Assembly (NCBI RefSeq): GCF_051401765.1
Contig: NW_027480505.1
Coordinates: 1,736,001-1,800,000 of the forward strand
DNA length: 64,000 nt
Origin: Calliopsis andreniformis
Lineage: Eukaryota; Arthropoda; Insecta; Hymenoptera; Andrenidae
Reading direction: 5' to 3'
The translations under genes were made by a program, and so were the position numbers. Shown one piece after another: positions 27,001-39,700 of this stretch; the first letter of the stretch is position 1, and each line of letters opens with the position of its first letter. The notes under the pieces were generated by a model. It did no database searches. It had not been told where the DNA came from and worked only from the letters and a program-made list of their open reading frames with translations.

Positions 27001-28141
27001 TTATGCTTCTGGCGTTGACTTTTAAGGCCGTAGCTATTAGATGTTGAGGAGCAACGCCTTAGTGTGTCGCATAGGTTGCCCGGAACGTAGAAATGACCAT
27101 TACTTTCACAATTTTGGCTAATATTCATTTTATACGATGGAAAAACTGTTGCATCTTTATTGTATTTTATGCTTCTGGCGTTGACTTCTTAGGCCCCAAC
27201 TATTCGATCTGGTGGAGCAACGTCCTAGAGTGAAGCCTAGGTTGCCCGGAACGTACAAATGACCATAACATTCACACTGGTTACCATTATTCGTTTTATA
27301 CGATGGAAAAGCTGTTGTATTTATATCGTATTTTATGCTTCTGGCGCTGACTTCTTAGACCCTAGCTATTCCATCTGGTGGAACAACGCCCTAGGGTGAA
27401 GTCTAGCTTGCCGGGTACTTAGAAATGACCATTACTTTCACAATGTTTGCAATTATTCACTTTATACAATGGAAAAACTGTTCTATTTATTTTGCATTTT
27501 ATGCTTCGGGCGTTGACTTCTAAGGCCCCAACTATTCGATCTGGTGGAGCAACGCCCTAGAGTGAAGCCTAGGTTGCCCGGAACGTAGAACATACGATTA
27601 CCTTCACACTGGTTGCAATTATTCCTGTTATACGATGGAAAAACTGTTGCACCATTATTGTATTTTATGCTTCTGGCGTTGACTTCATAGGCCCTATCTA
27701 TTTTATCTGGTGGAGCAACGCCCTAGAGTGAAACCTAGGTTACCCGGAACGTAGAAATGACCAGTACTTTCACACTGGTTGCAGTTATTCGTTTTATACA
27801 ATGGAAAAACTGTTCTATTTATTTTGCATTTTAAGCTTCGGGCGTTGACTTCTAAGGCCCTATCTATTCGATCTGGTGGAGCAACGCCCTAGAGTGAAGC
27901 CTAGGTTACCCGGAACGTAGAACTGATCATCACTTTCAAACTGGTTCCAATTAATCCTTTTATACGATGGAAAAACTGTTGTATTTATATTGCATTTTAT
28001 GCTTCGGGCGTAGACTTCTATGGCCCTACCTATTCGATCTGGTGGAGCAACACCCTACAGTGATGCCTAGGTTGCCTGGAACGTAGAAATGACCATAACT
28101 TTCACACCGGTAGAAATTATTCGTTTTATACGATGGAAAAA
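24078..28141. repeat. Diverged monomers between the two higher-order domains
   Basis: About 24 monomers with no tandem multi-monomer unit that I could find. Neighbours differ at many sites and many variants are private. Similar monomers recur irregularly, for example the aacataccatt type at about 26758 and 27588. No genes or foreign sequence; phase is kept. This zone could be an older layer or a boundary between two arrays. Confidence 0.75.
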
Positions 28142-30963
28142 CTGTTGTATTTAAATTGTATTTTATGCTTCCGGTGTTGACTTCTTAGACCCTAACTCTT
28201 CGACCTGGTGGAGCAACGCCTCAGAGTTAAGTCTAGGATGCCCGAAACGTCGAAATGATCGTTACTTTCGCACTGGTTGCAATTAGTCATGCTATACAAT
28301 GGAAAAATTGTTGTATTTATACTGTATTTTATGCTTCTGGCGTTGACTTCTAAGGCCGTAGCTTTTCGATGTGGTGGAGCAACGCCCTAGAGTGAAGCCT
28401 AGGTTGCCCGGAACATAGAAATACCCATTACTTTCACACTGGTTGCAATTATTAGTTTTATACGATGGAAAAACTGTTCTATTTATTTTGTATTTTATGC
28501 TTCGGGCGTTGACTTCTAAGGCCCTAACTATTCAATCTGTTGGATCAACGCCCTAGGGTGAAGCCTAGGTTGCCCGGAAAGTAGAAATGACCATACCTTT
28601 CATACTGGTTGCAATTATTTGTTTTATACGACGGAAAAGCTGTTGCATTTATACCGTATTTTATGCTTCTGGCGTTGACTTCTTATGCCCTAACTATTCC
28701 ATCTGGTGGAACAACGCCCTAGGGTGAAGCCTGTGTTTCACGGAACGTAGAAATGACCATAACTTTCACACCGGTAGCAATTATTCGTTTTATACGATGG
28801 AAAAACTGTTCTATTTATTTTGTATGTTATGCTTCGGGCGTTGACTTCTAAGGCCCTAACTATTCAATCTGTTGGAGCAACGCCCTAGGGCGAAGCCTAG
28901 GTTGCCCGGAAAGTAGAAATAACCACAACTTTCATACTTGTTGCAATTATTCGTTTTATACGATGGAAAAACTGTTATATTTTTATTGTACTTTATGCTT
29001 CGGGCGTTGACTTCTTAGGCCCTAACTATTCGATCTGGCGGAACGAAGCCCTAGAGTGAAGCCTAGGTTGCCCAGAACGTAGAAATGACAATCACCTTCA
29101 CACTGGTTGCAATTATTCCTGTTATACGATGGAAAAACTCTTGTATATTTATTGTATTTTATGCTTCGGGCGTTGACTTCCATGGCCCTACCTATTCGAT
29201 TTGGTGGAGCAACACACTACAGTGAAGCCTAGGTTGTCAGAAACGTAGAAATGAACATAACTTTCTTACTGGTAGCAATTACTCGTTTTATACAATGGAA
29301 AAACTGTTCTATTTATTTTGTATTTTATGCTTCGAGCGTTGACTTCTAAGGCCCTAACTATTCGATCTGGTGGAGCAACGCCCTAGAGTGAAGCCTAGGT
29401 TGCCCGCAACGTAGAAATGACCAGAACTTTCACACTGGTTGCTATTATTCGTTTTATACGATGGTGAAACTGTTATATTTATATTGTATTTTATGCTTCT
29501 GGCGTTGACTTCTATGGCCCTACCTATTCGATTTGGTGGAGCAACACCCTACAGTGAAGCCTAGGCTGTCAGAAACGTAGAAATGAACATAACTTTCACA
29601 CTGGTAGCAATTATTCGTTTTATACAATGGAAAAACTGTTCTATTTATTTTGCATTTTATGCATCGGGCGTTGACTTCTAAGGCCCTAACTATTCGATCT
29701 GGTGGAGCAACGCACTAGAGTGAAGCCTAGGTTGCCCGGAAAGTAGAAATAACCACAACTTTCATACTTGTTGCAATTATTCGTTTTATACGATGGAAAA
29801 TCTGTTATATTTATATTGTATTTTATGCTTCTGGCGTTGACTTCTTAGGCCCTAACTATTCGATCTGGTGAAGCGACGCCCTAGAGTGAAGCCTAGGTTG
29901 CCCAGAACGTAGAAATGACCATCACTTTCACACTGGTTGCAATTATTCCTGCTATACGATGGAAAAACTCATGTATATTTATTGTATTTTATGCTTCGGG
30001 CGTTGACTTCCATGGCCCTACCTATTCGATTTGGTGGAGCAACACCCTACAGTGAAGCCTAGGTTGTCAGAAACGTAGAAATGAACATAACTTTCACACT
30101 GGTAGCAATTATTCGTTTTATACAATGGAAAAACTGTTCTATTTATTTTGTATTTTATGCTTCGGGCGTTGACTTCTAAGGCCCTAACTATTAGATCTGG
30201 TGGAGCAACGCCCTAGAGTGAAGCCTAGGTTGCCCGCAACGTAGAAATGACCAGAACTTTCACACTGGTTGCTATTATTCGTTTTATACGATGGAGAAAC
30301 TGTTATATTTATATTGTATTTTATGCTTCTGGCGTTGACTTCTATGGCCCCACCTATTCGATTTGGTGGAGCAACACCCTACAGTGAAGCCCAGGCTGTC
30401 AGAAACGTAGAAATGAACATAACTTTCACACTGGTAGCAATTATTCGTTTTATACAATGGAAAAACTGTTCTATTTATTTTGCATTTTATGCATCGGGCG
30501 TTGACTTCTAAGGCCCTAACTATTCGATCTGGTGGAGCAACGCACTAGAGTGAAGCCTAGGTTGCCCTGAAAGTAGAAATAACCACAACTTTCATACTTG
30601 TTGCAATTATTCGTTTTATACGATGGAAAATCTGTGATATTTATATTGTATTTTATGCTTCTGGCGTTGACTTCTTAGGCCCTAACTATTCGATCTGGTG
30701 GAGCGACGCCCTAGAGTGAAGCCTAGGTTGCCCAGAACGTAGAAATGACCATCACTTTCACACTGGTTGCAATTATTCCTGTTATACGATGGAAAAACTC
30801 ATGTATATTTATTGTATTTTATGCTTCGGGCGTTGACTTCCATGGCCCTACCTATTCTATTTGGTGGAGCAACACCCTACAGTGAAGCCTAGGTTGTCAG
30901 AAACGTAGAAATGAAAATATCTTTCACACTGGTAGCAATTATTCGTTTTATACAATGGAAAAA
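28142..30963. repeat. Right-domain higher-order unit 1 (17 monomers, 2822 bp)
   Basis: Defined from the ctgttgtatttaaattg junction motif at 28142 to the same motif at 30964. It opens with the type T landmark (gatcgttac at 28257), then monomers with acccattac, ccatacctttc, ctgtgtttc and aaccacaac, and then a five-monomer repeat run. It matches the next unit over the first seven or so monomers with few changes. Confidence 0.85.
29058..30717. repeat. Five-monomer (830-bp) repeat, two copies plus a start
   Basis: 29058-29887 and 29888-30717 are tandem copies, and a further monomer follows from 30718. Monomer order is d (ccatcac, attcctgtta, ctcttgtat), a (gaacataac, tacaatgg, ctgttctat), b (ccagaac, gttgctatt, gatggagaaac), a', c (aaccacaac, tacttgttgc). 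Differences between copies are few (for example ctcttg at about 29148 against ctcatg at about 29968). This unit is the basic module of the right domain. Confidence 0.88.
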
Positions 30964-32044
30964 CTGTTGTATTTAAATTGTATTTTATGCTTCCGGTGTT
31001 GACTTCTTAGACCCTAACTCTTCGACCTGGTGGAGCAACGCCTCAGAGTTAAGTCTAGGATGCCCGAAACGTCGAAATGATCGTTACTTTCGCACTGGTT
31101 GCAATTAGTCATGCTATACAATGGAAAAATTGTTGTATTTATACTGTATTTTATGCTTCTGGCGTTGACTTCTAAGGCCGTAGCTTTTCGATGTGGTGGA
31201 GCAACGCCCTAGAGTGAAGCCTAGGTTGCCCGGAACGTAGAAATACCCATTACTTTCACACTGGTTGCAATTATTAGTTTTATACGATGGAAAAACTGTT
31301 CTATTTATTATGTATTTTATGCTTCGGGCGTTGACTTCTAAGGCCCTAACTATTCAATCTGGTGGATCAACGCCCTAGGGTGAAGCCTAGGTTGCCCGGA
31401 AAGTAGAAATGACCATACCTTTCATACTGGTTGCAATTATTTGTTTTATACGACGGAAAAGCTGTTGCATTTATACCGTATTTTATGCTTCTGGCGTTGA
31501 CTTCTTATGCCCTAACTATTCCATCTGGTGGAACAACGCCCTAGGGTGAAGCCTGTGTTTCCCGGAACGTAGAAATGACCATAACTTTCACACCGGTAGC
31601 AATTATTCGTTTTATACGATGGAAAAACTGTTCTATTTATTTTGCATTTTATGCATCGGGCGTTGACTTCTAAGGCCCTAACTATTCAATCTGTTGGAGC
31701 AACGCCCTAGGGCGAAGCCTAGGTTGCCAGAAAGTAGAAATAACCACAACTTTCATACTTGTTGCAATTATTCGTTTTATAGGATGGAAAAACTGTTATA
31801 TTTATATTGTATTTTATGCTTCGGGCGTTGACTTCTTAGGCCCTAACTATTCGATCTGGCGGAACGAAGCCCTAGAGTGAAGCCTAGGTTGCCCAGAACG
31901 TAGAAATGACCATCACTTTCACACTGGTTGCAATTATTCCTGTTATACGATGGAAAAACTCTTGTATATTTATTGTATTTTATGCTTCGGGCGTTGACTT
32001 CTATGGCCCTACCTATTCGATTTGGTGGAGCAACACGCTACAGT

Positions 32045-32376
32045 CAAGCCTAGGTTGTCAGAAACGTAGAAATGAAGATAACTTTCATACTGGTAGCAAT
32101 TACTCGTTTTATACAATGGAAAAACTGTTCTATTTATTTTGTATTTTATGCTTCGGGCGTTGACTTCTAAGGCCCTAACTATTCGATCTGGTGGAGCAAC
32201 ACACTACAGTGAAGCCTAGGTTGTCAGAAACGTAGAAATGAACATAACTTTCACACTGGTAGCAATTACTCGTTTTATACAATGGAAAAACTGTTCTATT
32301 TATTTTGTATTTTATGCTTCGGGCGTTGACTTCTAAGGCCCTAACTATTCGATCTGGTGGAGCAACGCCCTAGAGT
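32045..32376. repeat. Single-monomer tandem duplication
   Basis: The type a monomer at 32045-32210 is followed at once by a nearly identical one at 32211-32376; both have ttgtcagaaacg, the rarer attactcgtttt, and tacaatgg. Other units have one such monomer here, so one extra monomer was gained. This may help explain why this unit is one monomer longer than its 2822-bp neighbours. Confidence 0.75.
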
Positions 32377-32931
32377 GAAGCCTAGGTTGCCCGCAACGTA
32401 GAAATGACCAGAACTTTCACACTGGTTGCTATTATTCGTTTTATATGATGGAGAAACTGTTATATTTATATTGTATTTTATGCTTCTGGGGTTGACTTCT
32501 ATGGCCCTACCTATTCGATTTGGTGGAGCAACACCCTACAGTGAAGCCTAGGCTGTCAGAAACGTAGAAATGAACATAACTTTCACACTGGTAGCAATTA
32601 TTCGCTTTATACAATGGAAAAACTGTTCTATTTATTTTGTATTTTATGCTTCGGGCGTTGACTTCTAAGGCCCTAACTATTCGATTTGGTGGAGCAACGC
32701 CCTAGAGTGAAGCCTAGGTTGCCCGGAAAGTAGAAATAACCACAACTTTCATACTTGTTGCAATTATTCGTTTTATACGATGGAAAAGCTGTTATATTTA
32801 TATTGTATTTTATGCTTCTGGCGTTGACTTCTTAGGCCCTAACTATTCGATCTGGTGGAGCGACGCCCTAGAGTGAAGCCTAGGTTGCCCAGAACGTAGA
32901 AATGACCATCACTTTCACACTGGTTGCAATT

Positions 32932-32948
32932 ATTCCTGTTATACGATG
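32932..32948 (+). other. Box-like segment, TTCG-lost version (type d monomer)
   Basis: In type d monomers the segment begins attcctgttatacgatg: the TTCG half is replaced by TTCC while the tacgatgg half is kept. This version is also common in the left domain (for example in monomers with the ccatcactttcaaactgg start). Two independent ways of losing the motif therefore exist in different monomer types. Confidence 0.5.
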
Positions 32949-33097
32949 GAAAAACTCTTGTATATTTATTGTATTTTATGCTTCGGGCGTTGACTTCCAT
33001 GGCCCTACCTATTCGATTTGGTGGAGCAACACCCTACAGTGAAGCCTAGGTTGTCAGAAACGTAGAAATGAACATAACTTTCACACTGGTAGCAATT

Positions 33098-33114
33098 ATT
33101 CGTTTTATACAATG
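33098..33114 (+). other. Box-like segment, CG-lost version (type a monomer)
   Basis: In type a monomers the second half of the box-like segment reads tacaatgg instead of tacgatgg, a CG to CA change, while the TTCG half is kept. The following type b monomer carries the intact version at 33264-33280. Type a, b and a' monomers alternate in the five-monomer unit, so intact and altered sites alternate along the DNA. Confidence 0.5.
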
Positions 33115-33950
33115 GAAAAACTGTTCTATTTATTTTGTATTTTATGCTTCGGGCGTTGACTTCTAAGGCCCTAACTATTCGATCTGGTGGAGCAACGCCC
33201 TAGAGTGAAGTCTAGGTTGCCCGCAACGTAGAAATGACCAGAACTTTCACACTGGTTGCTATTATTCGTTTTATACGATGGAGAAACTGTTATATTTATA
33301 TTGTATTTTATGCTTCTGGCGTTGACTTCTATGGCCCTACCTATTCGATTTGGTGGAGCAACACCCTACAGTGAAGCCTAGGCTGTCAGAAACGTAGAAA
33401 TGAACATAACTTTCACACTGGTAGCAATTATTCGTTTTATACAATGGAAAAACTGTTCTATTTATTTTGTATTTTATGCTTCGGGCGTTGACTTCTAAGG
33501 CCCTAACTATTCGATCTGGTGGAGCAACGCCCTAGAGTGAAGCCTAGGTTGCGCGGAACGTAGAAATGACCAGAACTTTCACACTGGTTGCTATTATTCG
33601 TTTTATACGATGGAAAAACTGTTATATTTATATTGTACTTTATGCTTCTAGCGTTGACTTCTTAGGCCCTAAGTGTTCGATCTGGTGGAGCAACGCCCTA
33701 GAGTGAAGCCTAGGTTGCCCGGAACGTAGAAATGACCATCACTTTCAAACTGGTTGCAATTAATCCTTTTATACGATGGAAAAACTGTTGTATTTATATT
33801 GCATTTTATGCTTCGGGCGTAGACTTCTATGGCCCTACCTATTCGATCTGGTGGAGCAACACCCTACAGTGAAGCCTAGGTTGCCCGGAACGTAGATATG
33901 ACCATAACTTTCACACAGGTTGCAATTATTCGTTTTCTACGATGGAAAAG

Positions 33951-36772
33951 CTGTTGTATTTAAATTGTATTTTATGCTTCCGGTGTTGACTTCTTAGACC
34001 CTAACTCTTCGACCTGGTGGAGCAACGCCTCAGAGTTAAGTCTAGGATGCCCGAAACGTCGAAATGATCGTTACTTTCGCACTGGTTGCAATTAGTCATG
34101 CTATACAATGGAAAAATTGTTGTATTTATACTGTATTTTATGCTTCTGGCGTTGACTTCTAAGGCCGTAGCTTTCCGATGTGGTGGAGCAACGCCCTAGA
34201 GTGAAGCCTAGGTTGCCCGGAACGTAGAAATACCCATTACTTTCACACTGGTTGCAATTATTAGTTTTATACGATGGAAAAACTGTTCTATTTATTTTGT
34301 ATTTTATGCTTCGGGCGTTGACTTCTAAGGCCCTAACTATTCAATCTGTTGGACGAACGCCCTAGGGTGAAGCGTAGGTTGCCCGGAAAGTAGAAATGAC
34401 CATACCTTTCATACTGGTTGCATTTATTTGTTTTATACGACGGAAAAGCTGTTGCACTTATACCGTATTTTATGCTTCTGGCGTTGACTTCTTATGCCCT
34501 AACTATTCCATCTGGTGGAACAACGCCCTAGGGTGAAGCCTGTGTTTCCCGGAACGTAGAAATGACCATAACTTTCACACCGGTAGCAATTATTCGTTTT
34601 ATACGATGGAAAAACTGTTCTATTTATTTTGTATGTTATGCTTCGGGCGTTGACTTCTAAGGCCCTAACTATTCAATCTGTTGGAGCAACGCCCTAGGGT
34701 GAAGCCTAGGTTGCCCGGAAAGTAGAAATAACCACAACTTTCATACTTGTTGCAATTATTCGTTTTATACGATTGAAAAACTGTTATATTTATATTGTAT
34801 TTTATGCTTCGGGCGTTGACTTCTTAGGCCCTAACTATTCGATCTGGCGGACCGAAGCCCTAGAGTGAAGCCTAGGTTGCCCAGAACGTAGAAAAGACCA
34901 TCACTTTCACACTGGTTGCAATTATTCCTGTTATACGATGGAAAAACTCTTGTATATTTATTGTATTTTATGCTTCGGGCGTTGACTTCCATGGCCCTAC
35001 CTATTCGATTTGGAGGAGCAACACACTACAGTGAAGCCTAGGTTGTCAGAAACGTAGAAATGAACATAACTTTCACACAGGTAGCAATTACTCGTTTTAT
35101 ACAATGGAAAAACTGTTCTATTTATTTTGTATTTAATGCTTCGGGCGTTGACTTCTAAGGCCCTAACTATTCGATCTGGTGGAGCAACGCCCTAGAGTGA
35201 AGCCTAGGTTGCCCGGAACGTAGAAATGACCAGAACTTTCACACTGGTTGCTATAATTCGTTTCATACGATGGAAAAACTGTTATATTCATATTGTATTT
35301 TATGCTTCTGGCGTTGACTTCTATGGCCCTACCTATTCGATTTGGTGGAGCAACACCCTACAGTGAAGCCTAGGCTGTCAGAAACGTAGAAATGAACATA
35401 ACTTTCACACTAGTAGCAATTATTCGTTTTATACAATGGAAAATCTGACCTATTTATTTTGTATTTTATGCTTCGGGCGTTGACTTCTAAGGCCCTAACT
35501 ATTCGATCTGGTGGAGCAACGCCTTAGAGTGAAGCCTAGGTTGCCCGGAACGTAGAAATGACCAGAACTTTCACACTGGTTGCTATTATTCGTTTTATAC
35601 GATGGAAAAACTGTTATATTTATATTGTACTTTATGCTTCTGGCGTTGACTTCTTAGGCCCTAAGTGTTCGATCTGGTGGAGCAACGCCCTAGAGTGAAG
35701 CCCAGGTTGCCTGGAACGTAGAAATGATCATCACTTTCAAACTGGTTGCAATTAATCCTTTTATACGATGGAAAAACTGTTGTATTTATATTGCATTTTA
35801 TGCTTCGGGCGTAGACTTCTATGGCCCTACCTATTCGATCTGGTGGAGCAACACCCTACAGTGAAGCCTAGGTTGTCAGAAACGTAGAAATGAACATAAC
35901 TTTCACACTGGTAGCAATTATTCGTTTTATACAATGGAAAAACTGTTCTATTTATTTTGTATTTTATGCTTCGGGCGTTGACTTCTATGGCCCTAACTAT
36001 TCGATCTGGTGGAGCAACGCCCTAGAGTGAAGTCTAGGTTGCCCGCAACGTAGAAATGACCAGAACTTTCACACTGGTTGCTATTATTCGTTTTATACGA
36101 TGGAGAAACTGTTATATTTATATTGTATTTTATGCTTCTGGCGTTGACTTCTATGGCCCTACCTATTCGATTTGGTGGAGAAACACCCTACAGTGAAGCC
36201 TAGGCTGTCAGAAACGTAGAAATGAACATAACTTTCACACTGGTAGCAATTATTCGTTTTATACAATGGAAAAACTGTTCAATTTATTTTGTATTTTATG
36301 CTTCGGGCGTTGACTTCTAAGGCCCTAACTATTCGGTCTGGTGGAGCAACGCCCTAGAGTGAAGCCTATGTTGCCCGGAACGTAGAAATGACCAGAACTT
36401 TCACACTGGTTGCTATTATTCGTTTTATACGATGGAAAAACTGTTATATTTATATTGTACTTTATGCTTCTGGCGTTGACTTCTTAGGCCCTAAGTGTTC
36501 GATCTGGTGGAGCAACGCCGTAGAGTGAAGCCTAGGTTGCCCGGAACGTAGAAATGATCATCACTTTCAAACTGGTTGCAATTAATCCTTTTATACGATG
36601 GAAAAACTGTTGTATTTATATTGCATTTTATGCTTCGGGCGTAGACTTCTATGGCCCTACCTATTCGATCTGGTGGAGCAACACCCTACAGTGAAGCCTA
36701 GGTTGCCCGGAACGTAGATATGACCATAACCTTCACACAGGTTGCAATTATTCGTTTTCTACGATGGAAAAG
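33951..36772. repeat. Right-domain higher-order unit 3 (17 monomers, 2822 bp)
   Basis: From the ttaaattg junction at 33951 to the one at 36773; type T gatcgttac at 34066. It has its own marks such as cggaccgaag at about 34850 and gaaaagacc at 34891, both repeated at 38668 and 38709. Confidence 0.83.
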
Positions 36773-39700
36773 CTGTTGTATTTAAATTGTATTTTATGCT
36801 TCCGGTGTTGACTTCTTAGACCCTAACTCTTCGACCTGGTGGAGCAACGCCTCAGAGTTAAGTCTAGGATGCCCGAAACGTCGAAATGATCCTTACTTTC
36901 GCACTGGTTGCAATTAGTCATGCTATACAATGGAAAGATTGTTGTATTTATACTGTATTTTATGCTTCTGGCGTTGACTTCTAAGGCCGTAGCTTTTCGA
37001 TGTGGTGGAGCAACGCCCTAGAGTGAAGCCTAGGTTGCCCGGAACGTAGAAATACCCATTACTTTCACACTGGATGCAATTATTAGTTTTATAAGATGGA
37101 AAAACTGTTCTATTTATTTTGTATTTTATGCTTCGGGCGTTGACTTCTAAGGCCCTAACTATTCAATCTGTTGGATCAACGCCCTAGGGTGAAGCCTAGG
37201 TTGCCCGGAAAGTACAAATGACCATACCTTTCATACTGGTTGCAATTATTTGTTTTATACAACGGAAAAGCTGTTGCATTTATACCGTATTTTATGCTTC
37301 TGGCGTTGACATCTTATGCCCTAACTATACCATCTGGTGGAACAACGCCCTAGGGTGAAGCCTGTGTTTCCCGGAACGTAGAAATGACCATAACTTTCAC
37401 ACCGGTAGCAATTATTCGTTTTATACGATGGAAAAACTGTTCTATTTATTTTGTATGTTATGCTTCGGGCGTTGACTTCTAAGGCCCTAACTATTCAATC
37501 TGTTGGAGCAACGCCCTAGGGTGAAGCCTAGGTTGCCCGGAAAGTGGAAATAACCACAACTTTCATACTGGTTGCAATTATTCGTTTTATACGATGGAAA
37601 AACTGTTGTATTTATATTGTATTTTATGCTTCTGGCGCTGACTTCTAGGGCACTAACTATTCGATCTGGTGGAGGAGCGCCCTAGGGTGAAGCCTAGGTT
37701 GCAGGGAACGTAGAAATGACCAGAACTTTCACACTGGCTGCTATTATTCGTTTTATACGATGGAGAAACTGTTATATTTATATTGTAATTTATGCTTCTG
37801 GCGTTGACTTCTATGGCCCTACCTATTCGATTTGGTGGAGCAACACCCTAGAGTGAAGCCTAGGTTGCCCGGAACGTAGAAATGACCAGAACTTTCACAC
37901 TGGTTGCTATTATTCGTTTTATACGATGGAAAAACTGTTATATTTATATTGTACTTTATGCTTCTGGCGTTGACTTCTTAGGCCCTAAGTGTTCGATCTG
38001 GTGGAGCAACGCCCTAGAGTGAAGCCTAGGTTGCCCGGAACGTAGAAATGATCGTCACTTTCAAACTGGTTGCAATTAATCGTTTTATACGATGGAAAAA
38101 CTGTTGTATTTATATTGCATTTTGTGCTTCGGGCGTTGACTTCTAAGGCCCTAACTATTCAATCTGTTGAATCAACGCCCTAGGGTGAAGCCTAGGTTGC
38201 CCGGAAAGTAGAAATGACCATACCTTTCATACTGGTTGCAATTATTTGTTTTATACGACGGAAAAGCTGTTGCATTTATACCGTATTTTATGCTTCTGGC
38301 GTTGACTTCTTATGCCCTAACTATTCCATCTGGTGGAACAACGCCCTAGGGTGAAGCCTGTGTTTCCCGGAACGTAGAAATGACCATAACTTTCACACCG
38401 GTAGCAATTATTCGTTTTATACGATGGAAAAACTGTTCTATTTATTTTGTACGTTATGCTTCGGGCGTTGACTTCTAAGGCCCTAACTATTCAATCTGTT
38501 GGAGCAACGCCCTAGGGTGAAGCCTAGGTTGCCCGGAAAGTAGAAATAACCACAACTTTCATACTTGTTGCAATTATTCGTTTTATACGATTGAAAAACT
38601 GTTATATTTATATTGTATTTTATGCTTCGGGCGTTGACTTCTTAGGCCCTAACTATTCGATCTGGCGGACCGAAGCCCTAGAGTGAAGCCTAGGTTGCCC
38701 AGAACGTAGAAAAGACCATCACTTTCACACTGGTTGCAATTATTCCTGTTATACGATGGAAAAACTCTTGTATATTTATTGTATTTTATGCTTCGGGCGT
38801 TGACTTCCATGGCCCTACCTATTCGATTTGGAGGAGCAACACACTACAGTGAAGCCTAGGTTGTCAGAAACGTAGAAATGAACATAACTTTCACACAGGT
38901 AGCAATTACTCGTTTTATACAATGGAAAAACTGTTCTATTTATTTTGTATTTAATGCTTCGGGCGTTGACTTCTAAGGCCCTAACTATTCGATCTGGTGG
39001 AGCAACGCCCTAGAGTGAAGCCTAGGTTGCCCGGAACGTAGAAATGACCAGAACTTTCACACTGGTTGCTATAATTCGTTTCATACGATGGAAAAACTGT
39101 TATATTCATATTGTATTTTATGCTTCGGGCGTAGACTTCTATGGCCCTACCTATTCGATCTGGTGGAGCAACACCCTACAGTGAAGCCTAGGTTGCCCGG
39201 AACGTAGATATAACCATAACCTTCACACAGGTTGCAATTATTCGTTTTCTACGATGGAAAAGCTGTTGCATTTATACCGTATTTTATGCTTCTGGCGTTG
39301 ACTTCTTATGCCCTAACTATTCCATCTGGTGGAACAACGCCCTAGGGAGAAGCCTGTGTTTCCCGGAACGTAGAAATGACCATGACATTCACACCGGTAG
39401 CAATCATTCGTTTTATACGATGGAAAAACTGTTCTATTTATTTTGTATGTTATGCTTCGGGCGTTGACTTCTAAGGCCCTAACTATTCAATCTGTTGGAG
39501 CAACGCCCTAGGGTGAAGCCTAGGTTGCCCGGAAAGTAGAAATAACCACAACTTTCATACTTGTTGCAATTATTCGTTTTATACGATGGAAAAACTATTA
39601 TATTTATATTGTATTTTATGCTTCGGGCGTTGACTTCTTAGGCCCTAACTATTCGATCTGGCGGAACGAAACCCTAGAGTGAAGCCTAGGTTGCCCAGAA

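Larger units (their letters stand above)
32211..33538. repeat. Five-monomer repeat run (a-b-a'-c-d, then a-b-a')
   Basis: 32211-33040 is one complete 830-bp unit and 33041-33538 repeats its first three monomers. Type b starts are at 32377 and 33207 (830 apart, tgcccgcaacg). It is homologous to the run at 29058-30717. Confidence 0.85.
30964..33950. repeat. Right-domain higher-order unit 2 (18 monomers, 2987 bp)
   Basis: Same start as unit 1 (type T gatcgttac at 31079, 2822 bp after the first). It contains a five-monomer run at 32211-33538 and ends with the monomer that precedes the ttaaattg junction at 33951. The forward 85-codon open frame at 31906-32163 recurs at 46010-46267 because both lie in the same d-a monomer pair. 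Confidence 0.83.

Noticed and set aside
31906..32163. 85-codon forward open frame, with a near copy at 46010-46267
   Set aside because: It lies in two consecutive satellite monomers (types d and a), uses no feature outside them, and recurs only because that monomer pair recurs. The 166-bp period shifts frame at each monomer. No ribosome-binding, splice or domain evidence.
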